This document shows positions 60,560-64,000 of a DNA stretch of 64,000 nucleotides, one piece after another. Below the pieces are notes generated by a model, which was not told the origin of the DNA, made no database searches, and saw only the letters and a program-made list of their open reading frames with translations. A program made the translations under genes and the position numbers. Position 1 is the first letter of the stretch. The number at the start of each line of letters is the position of its first letter. The stretch is from Bacillota bacterium (lineage in GTDB: Bacteria > Bacillota > Clostridia > Christensenellales > CAG-138). The stretch covers positions 124,001 through 188,000 of the forward strand of contig JAEXEN010000038.1 of assembly GCA_023400985.1 (NCBI GenBank), in the 5' to 3' direction.

Positions 60560-61452
60560 ACACAGGGTATCGTTCGGGTTTTGTTTCCATCGTAGGCTCG
60601 CCCAATGTGGGCAAGAGCACGCTTTTAAACCATATGGTAGGGCAGAAGGTCTCCATTGTGAGCGAGCGCGCGCAAACCACCCGTAACCGCGTGATGGGCG
60701 TACTGACGCGGCCCGGCTACCAAATCGTGTTCCTCGATACGCCGGGCGTCACCGCGCCAAAAAACAGGCTCGGGGAGTACATGGTAAAGGTCGCTTACGA
60801 TTCGCTAAGCGACGTGGAGGCTGTTTTGTTCGTCGTGGACACGCAGCGCGGCGTAGGCCCGAAGGACGAGCTTTTGATGCAGCGCCTGAAAGAATTGAAA
60901 GCGCCCGTGATCGCCGCCGTCAACAAGATCGACCTCGTATCGCTCGGCGACGCGGACGAGGCGGAGGAAAAACTTCGCGCATCTAAAATCTTTGAAGACG
61001 TGCTCCGCATTTCGGCCGCGGAGGGTAGAGGTTTGGATGCGCTTGAAAAAAAGCTCTGCTCTTATCTTACGGAAGGCCCGCAATATTTCCCCGACGACAT
61101 GGTCACCGATCAGCCGGAGCGCGTACTGGTTGCGGAGCTCATCCGCGAGTGCGCGCTGCGTCTTTTGAAGGAAGAGGTGCCGCACGGGCTCGGCGTGAGC
61201 GTGGATAAAATGGAAGGGCGCGAAGACGTTGAGCTCATGGACGTATGGGCCACCATTTACTGCGAGCGGGAGGGGCATAAGGGCATCCTCATCGGCAAAG
61301 GCGGGAGCATGCTAAAAAGGATTGGCTCCGAAGCGCGCGCGCAGATAGAACCCATGCTCGGCGAGCGCGTGAATTTGCAGCTTTGGGTGAAGGTGCGCGA
61401 AAACTGGCGTAACAGCGCCTCCGCCATGCGGGATTTTGGCTACGAGCCGTGA
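60556..61452 (+). CDS. era: GTPase Era
   Basis: 298 aa from ATG 60556 (ATGA overlap with cdd). G1 GSPNVGKST, G3 DTPG and G4 NKID are present, as is the C-terminal KH domain with GKGGSMLKRIGSEAR. Binds the 3' end of 16S rRNA and is needed for 30S assembly. Last gene of the sigG-era run, followed by a terminator. Confidence 0.97.
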   Translation: MNTGYRSGFVSIVGSPNVGKSTLLNHMVGQKVSIVSERAQTTRNRVMGVLTRPGYQIVFLDTPGVTAPKNRLGEYMVKVAYDSLSDVEAVLFVVDTQRGVGPKDELLMQRLKELKAPVIAAVNKIDLVSLGDADEAEEKLRASKIFEDVLRISAAEGRGLDALEKKLCSYLTEGPQYFPDDMVTDQPERVLVAELIRECALRLLKEEVPHGLGVSVDKMEGREDVELMDVWATIYCEREGHKGILIGKGGSMLKRIGSEARAQIEPMLGERVNLQLWVKVRENWRNSASAMRDFGYEP

Positions 61453-61465
61453 AAATCATACAAAT

Positions 61466-61505
61466 AAAAAGGCGGCTTCGGGAGTTCCCGAAACCGCCTT
61501 TCTTT
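61466..61505. terminator. Bidirectional terminator after era
   Basis: AAAGGCGG-C-TTCGGGA pairs with TCCCGAA-A-CCGCCTTT (61468-61501), with T-rich flanks in both directions. Confidence 0.9.
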
Positions 61506-61520
61506 ACTCTTTTAAAAAGT

Positions 61521-62486
61521 TTACCCGATCTTTTCGATCCGTATCCCACCGCTCACGCTATCGAAACTGAAGGAGGCGGAACCATCGCCGTAGACGGCCT
61601 TCTCATCGGAGGCGGTGACGGGGAAGTCGCAGGAAAAACCGCCGGAAACCGAATCGTAGCGCGCGGTGAAACCGTTGTTTTCGGGGATCATGAGCGTGCT
61701 CGATCCGGATATCGCATCCACTTCCACCTCGGAGGGGCAAACGCTGCTCGTGATATTGACCGATCCGGATACGGTATTGGCTGAAACTTTGTTGAAGCGT
61801 CCGTCAAGCCGCACTCCGCCGGAAACGGAATCGACCGTTACGCTGTCGGCCGTGCAGGCACTCGCTTCGATCTCGCCGGAGGTCGTATCGATCGTTAGCG
61901 TATTTGCTTCGATATTGCCGGCGTCGACCGTGCCGGAGACCGTGTCGAGGCGCAGCTTGCCGACGAGCATGTCGCTTATGCCGATGTCTGCGGAAGCCGC
62001 GTCGATCTCTACTTCCGAGAAATTGTCCGCGAGCGTTTTCGGCACGAGCACTTCTAAGGTTTTGCCGCCTCTCCACCAGCCGTTATTCCAGCTGATGTTG
62101 ACCGCGCAGTATTGGATGGTGAGCACGCTGCCGTTGATCGCGTAGCGAAGCGCGTACTTTTCGGGTATGCCGCCCGAGGCGTTTTCGTGAAACGCTATGA
62201 CGTCGCCGTCGTAGGGTGTGACGCGCACGCTGCCGTCCACCCATCCGATGTTTAAGGTGTCGATGGAGCCGATTGGCACGGTGTAGTTGTTGTCGGTGGA
62301 ATATGCGCCCACATCGCCCTGGAGCGCGCTGAATCCGGAAAGCTCTAAGCCTCTGCCGATGCAGCCGACGGGGAGAAGATTGATGGAAAAGCCCGTGTCT
62401 TTCTGGATACCCCAGATGAGTACGCCCACGAGCACGCAGGCGATCACGACCCAGCAGACGATGCGGATAATTGCAGATGTTTTCAT
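61521..62486 (-). CDS. DUF4097 beta-helix membrane-anchored protein
   Basis: 321 aa. One N-terminal helix (IIRIVCWVVIACVLVGVLIW) anchors a right-handed beta-helix of DUF4097 repeats, with ladders such as GKLRLDTVSGTVDAGNIEAN and SVTVDSVSGGVRLDG. Related YvlB-type proteins take part in cell-envelope stress. It is the third gene of a padR operon. The yvl-like operon at 15-16.6 kb lacks this domain, so the two loci share the theme but not the genes. Confidence 0.88.
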   Translation of the reverse strand: MKTSAIIRIVCWVVIACVLVGVLIWGIQKDTGFSINLLPVGCIGRGLELSGFSALQGDVGAYSTDNNYTVPIGSIDTLNIGWVDGSVRVTPYDGDVIAFHENASGGIPEKYALRYAINGSVLTIQYCAVNISWNNGWWRGGKTLEVLVPKTLADNFSEVEIDAASADIGISDMLVGKLRLDTVSGTVDAGNIEANTLTIDTTSGEIEASACTADSVTVDSVSGGVRLDGRFNKVSANTVSGSVNITSSVCPSEVEVDAISGSSTLMIPENNGFTARYDSVSGGFSCDFPVTASDEKAVYGDGSASFSFDSVSGGIRIEKIG

Positions 62487-62496
62487 AATAGGTTCC

Positions 62497-63147
62497 TCAC
62501 TTTTTCAGTTGGAAGACGGCGCGTACGATCTGCTCCACGGCCGCGCCGATCAAAAAGATCACCCAGGAGATGTGCCACGCGCCCGTGCCGAAGCTGACGA
62601 TGAAATACGTTACCACCACGAGCATCCAAAGTGCGGACTTGACGGATTTGAACATCTCGTTGCGGTTGTCCTTGGTGGCCTTCCACTCCTTGAAATCCTC
62701 CACCATAGTATCCTCCGTTTTTTGGTACCTGGACTTGGTCATGGAGATATAGATGATGAGCCCCGTCGCGGCGGCGACCAAGATCAGCATGAGCATAAGG
62801 CCCAATATCTCACGGCCTGTTTCGGAGAGCGCGATCAATGGTATGATCGATACGATGTAGAGCATGACCGCGAGCGCCGTGAGGCCGGCGTAAAGGTTCT
62901 TTTTTTTCTGTTCCTCCGGCGTGAGGGGAGCCATAGGCTCGCTCAAACCGGCGATCAGCTCGCTGGTGTCGCCGATGCTGCTCACGGCGATGTTGTAGGC
63001 GACCTCCTGCGGCTTCCCTTCGTCGCAGAGACCATGGTATTTTTCGACGAGGTTTTGGATCATTTCTTCTTTGAGCTCATAGGCCTTGCGGGTCTTGGGC
63101 GCCTGCTCAAAGAGCGTTTCCACATAGGCGCGAAGCTTTGCTTCCAT
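62497..63147 (-). CDS. HAAS/DUF1700-type membrane protein
   Basis: 216 aa. The N-terminal helical domain (EAKLRAYVETLFEQAPKTRK; EEMIQNLVEKYHGLCDEGKP) is the permease-prefix/HAAS domain usually encoded beside PadR regulators. Four hydrophobic helices follow (about 85-130 and 172-210). It lies 2 bp after padR. Probably interacts with the DUF4097 protein at the membrane; activity unknown. Confidence 0.85.
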   Translation of the reverse strand: MEAKLRAYVETLFEQAPKTRKAYELKEEMIQNLVEKYHGLCDEGKPQEVAYNIAVSSIGDTSELIAGLSEPMAPLTPEEQKKKNLYAGLTALAVMLYIVSIIPLIALSETGREILGLMLMLILVAAATGLIIYISMTKSRYQKTEDTMVEDFKEWKATKDNRNEMFKSVKSALWMLVVVTYFIVSFGTGAWHISWVIFLIGAAVEQIVRAVFQLKK

Positions 63148-63149
63148 AC

Positions 63150-63485
63150 TTAAATACCCTCCACATAAATCAGTTTATCGATCAGAGCGCGGGCGGACTC
63201 CCAATCCTTGATGAGCCCCAAATAGGTTTGCCTCCCAAGCTCCGTGATGGCATAGTACCTGCGGCGAGCACCGGTGCTTTCGTCTCCCCAGTACGAGGTG
63301 ATGCAGCCGTTTTGCTCGAGCCGCCTTACCGCGGTGTACAATGTCGCTTCCTTAAATTCGTACATGCCCTGCGTCTTTTTTTGAATATCGCGGTTGATTT
63401 CATATCCGTAGCTGTCGTGCTTATAAAGGTGCGCAAGGATGATAGTATCCGTATGCCCGCGAATCAGATCGCCTGCAATCGACAA
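63150..63485 (-). CDS. PadR-family transcriptional regulator
   Basis: 111 aa winged helix: DTIILAHLYKHDSYGYEINRD, ATLYTAVRRLEQNGCITSYW and GARRRYYAITELG. First gene of the operon padR-HAAS-DUF4097 and its likely autorepressor, since a perfect dyad overlaps the promoter. SD AAAGGAG. Confidence 0.94.
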   Translation of the reverse strand: MSIAGDLIRGHTDTIILAHLYKHDSYGYEINRDIQKKTQGMYEFKEATLYTAVRRLEQNGCITSYWGDESTGARRRYYAITELGRQTYLGLIKDWESARALIDKLIYVEGI

Positions 63486-63526
63486 TCATAACACTCCTTT
63501 CAGAGGTATTTCACATGAACAAATAC

Positions 63527-63563
63527 AATATAAAACAATATACATCGTCTGTCAATGTATATT
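63527..63563 (-). promoter_or_regulatory. padR promoter with dyad operator
   Basis: Minus strand TTGACA (63550-63555), 17 bp, TATATT (63527-63532). The perfect 9-bp repeat AATATACAT (63537-63545) / ATGTATATT (63555-63563) touches the -35 and covers part of the spacer. It contains the ATGT...ACAT arms typical of PadR operators. Confidence 0.78.
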
Positions 63564-63606
63564 TTGGTAAAATGTATAAAAAATTTTAAAGTATTTTGGC
63601 AAAACA

Positions 63607-63637
63607 AAAGCGGCCGGTTTTTACGCCGCGCCGCTTT
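63607..63637 (-). terminator. Terminator of the yqzL-like gene
   Basis: Stem AAAGCGGC (63607-63614) / GCCGCTTT (63630-63637). On the minus strand it is followed by TTTTGTTTT, so it terminates the small upstream gene before the padR promoter. Confidence 0.75.
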
Positions 63638-63682
63638 ATGCCGCTTTATAAAGAAGGTGTCAATGTGATATAATCTGCTGTA

Positions 63683-63817
63683 TTACTTTTCGTAACCCTC
63701 CGTTTCTTCGCGCTGCTTGACTGCGCGATAGGTCAAGTATGCGCCGATCTTTCCCGTGTGGGAGAAGCGGCGCCAAAGCGCGTCTGCGCCGGGGGTGGAA
63801 GACAGGACTTTTTTCAT
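63683..63817 (-). CDS. YqzL-like small protein
   Basis: 44 aa from ATG 63817 with SD AAGGAG. LWRRFSHTGKIGAYLTYRAV resembles the YqzL core (W..F..TG.I..YL..). YqzL genes normally lie between era and recO on the same strand; here it is on the opposite strand. In Bacillus the protein is linked to sporulation. Assignment rests on a short motif and position. Confidence 0.65.
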   Translation of the reverse strand: MKKVLSSTPGADALWRRFSHTGKIGAYLTYRAVKQREETEGYEK

Positions 63818-63916
63818 AAAAAATGCTGCTCCTTTATTGGCTTGTATCCTTAGTATCCTCGCGGCGGCGGCTTTCCATAGCTTGCAAATCATGGGAGGCG
63901 AAGGAGACGGAAATTT

Positions 63917-64000
63917 ATGGCGCTGAATACGGTGAACGGCATCGTGGTGCGATACGCGAACTACCGCGACAACGACCGCATCCTCGATATTCTTACGGCT
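63917..64000 (+). CDS. recO: DNA repair protein RecO (5' end only)
   Basis: First 28 codons, SD AAGGAGACGG before ATG 63917. GIVVRYANYRDNDRILDIL matches the RecO N-terminal OB-fold start, and recO follows era in Firmicutes. It continues beyond the window. Confidence 0.85.
   Translation, partial: MALNTVNGIVVRYANYRDNDRILDILTA

Overview
The window reads as the chromosome of an endospore-forming, anaerobic-type Firmicute (class Clostridia or a close relative) with G+C visibly above 50%. It carries sigG, yqfC, yqfD, a YqzL-type gene and a BclB-like collagen spore-surface gene. It also has three sugar-catabolic loci, a mannose-family PTS with its own EI and HPr, and good Shine-Dalgarno sites. I cannot name the genus.

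Layout. 1-8.5 kb (+): the end of an alpha-glucoside operon, with two ABC permeases, two GH65 phosphorylases, beta-phosphoglucomutase, a LacI regulator and a LURP-one-like protein. 8.5-14 kb (-): a GH20 hexosaminidase, then a MarR regulator and a heterodimeric ABC exporter behind a clear promoter and operator. 14.1-16.8 kb: a lipoprotein gene and a DUF2089/SHOCT/YvlD-type envelope operon. 16.8-20.3 kb: an MFS transporter, two TetR regulators and a CmpB-family membrane protein. 20.4-23 kb: a radical SAM/SPASM enzyme next to metK.

23-35.7 kb is the most interesting part. A minus-strand gene for a collagen-like, BclB-type exosporium protein is split in two. Its 5' part is at 35653-34591 and its 3' part at 23556-23012. 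Between them lies an 11,034-bp element with a large serine recombinase at one end. Both junctions share the trinucleotide TTA. Removing the element rejoins the gene exactly in frame (536 codons) and creates a palindromic attP. The cargo is a nucleotide-sugar and glycosyltransferase cluster: RfbF, RfbG, RfbH, a YerE-like ThDP enzyme, a DegT aminotransferase, a GNAT and a GT2. It is transcribed in the same direction as the interrupted gene. Collagen-like exosporium proteins are known glycoproteins in Bacillus, so the cargo may modify the product of the gene it interrupts. The arrangement resembles the skin/sigK and SP-beta/spsM intervening elements.

35.8-50 kb: an IS200-like remnant beside a duplicated yvlD-like gene, then ptsI-ptsH-HAD-cutC (+). 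Facing these is a minus-strand operon of PTS-Man IIC-IID-IIA-IIB, a membrane protein, an oxidoreductase, nagA, a ceramidase-like hydrolase, a SIS protein and a HAD phosphatase. A second SIS gene lies upstream. 50-53.9 kb (+): zinc dehydrogenase, DUF4432 epimerase-like protein, lyxose/mannose isomerase-like protein and a PfkB kinase. 54-61.5 kb (+): sigG (apparent CTG start), yqfC, yqfD, phoH, pgpH, ybeY, cdd, era, in the classical Firmicute order but without dgkA. 61.5-63.9 kb (-): DUF4097, HAAS/DUF1700-like, PadR and an inverted yqzL. The start of recO (+) is at the edge.
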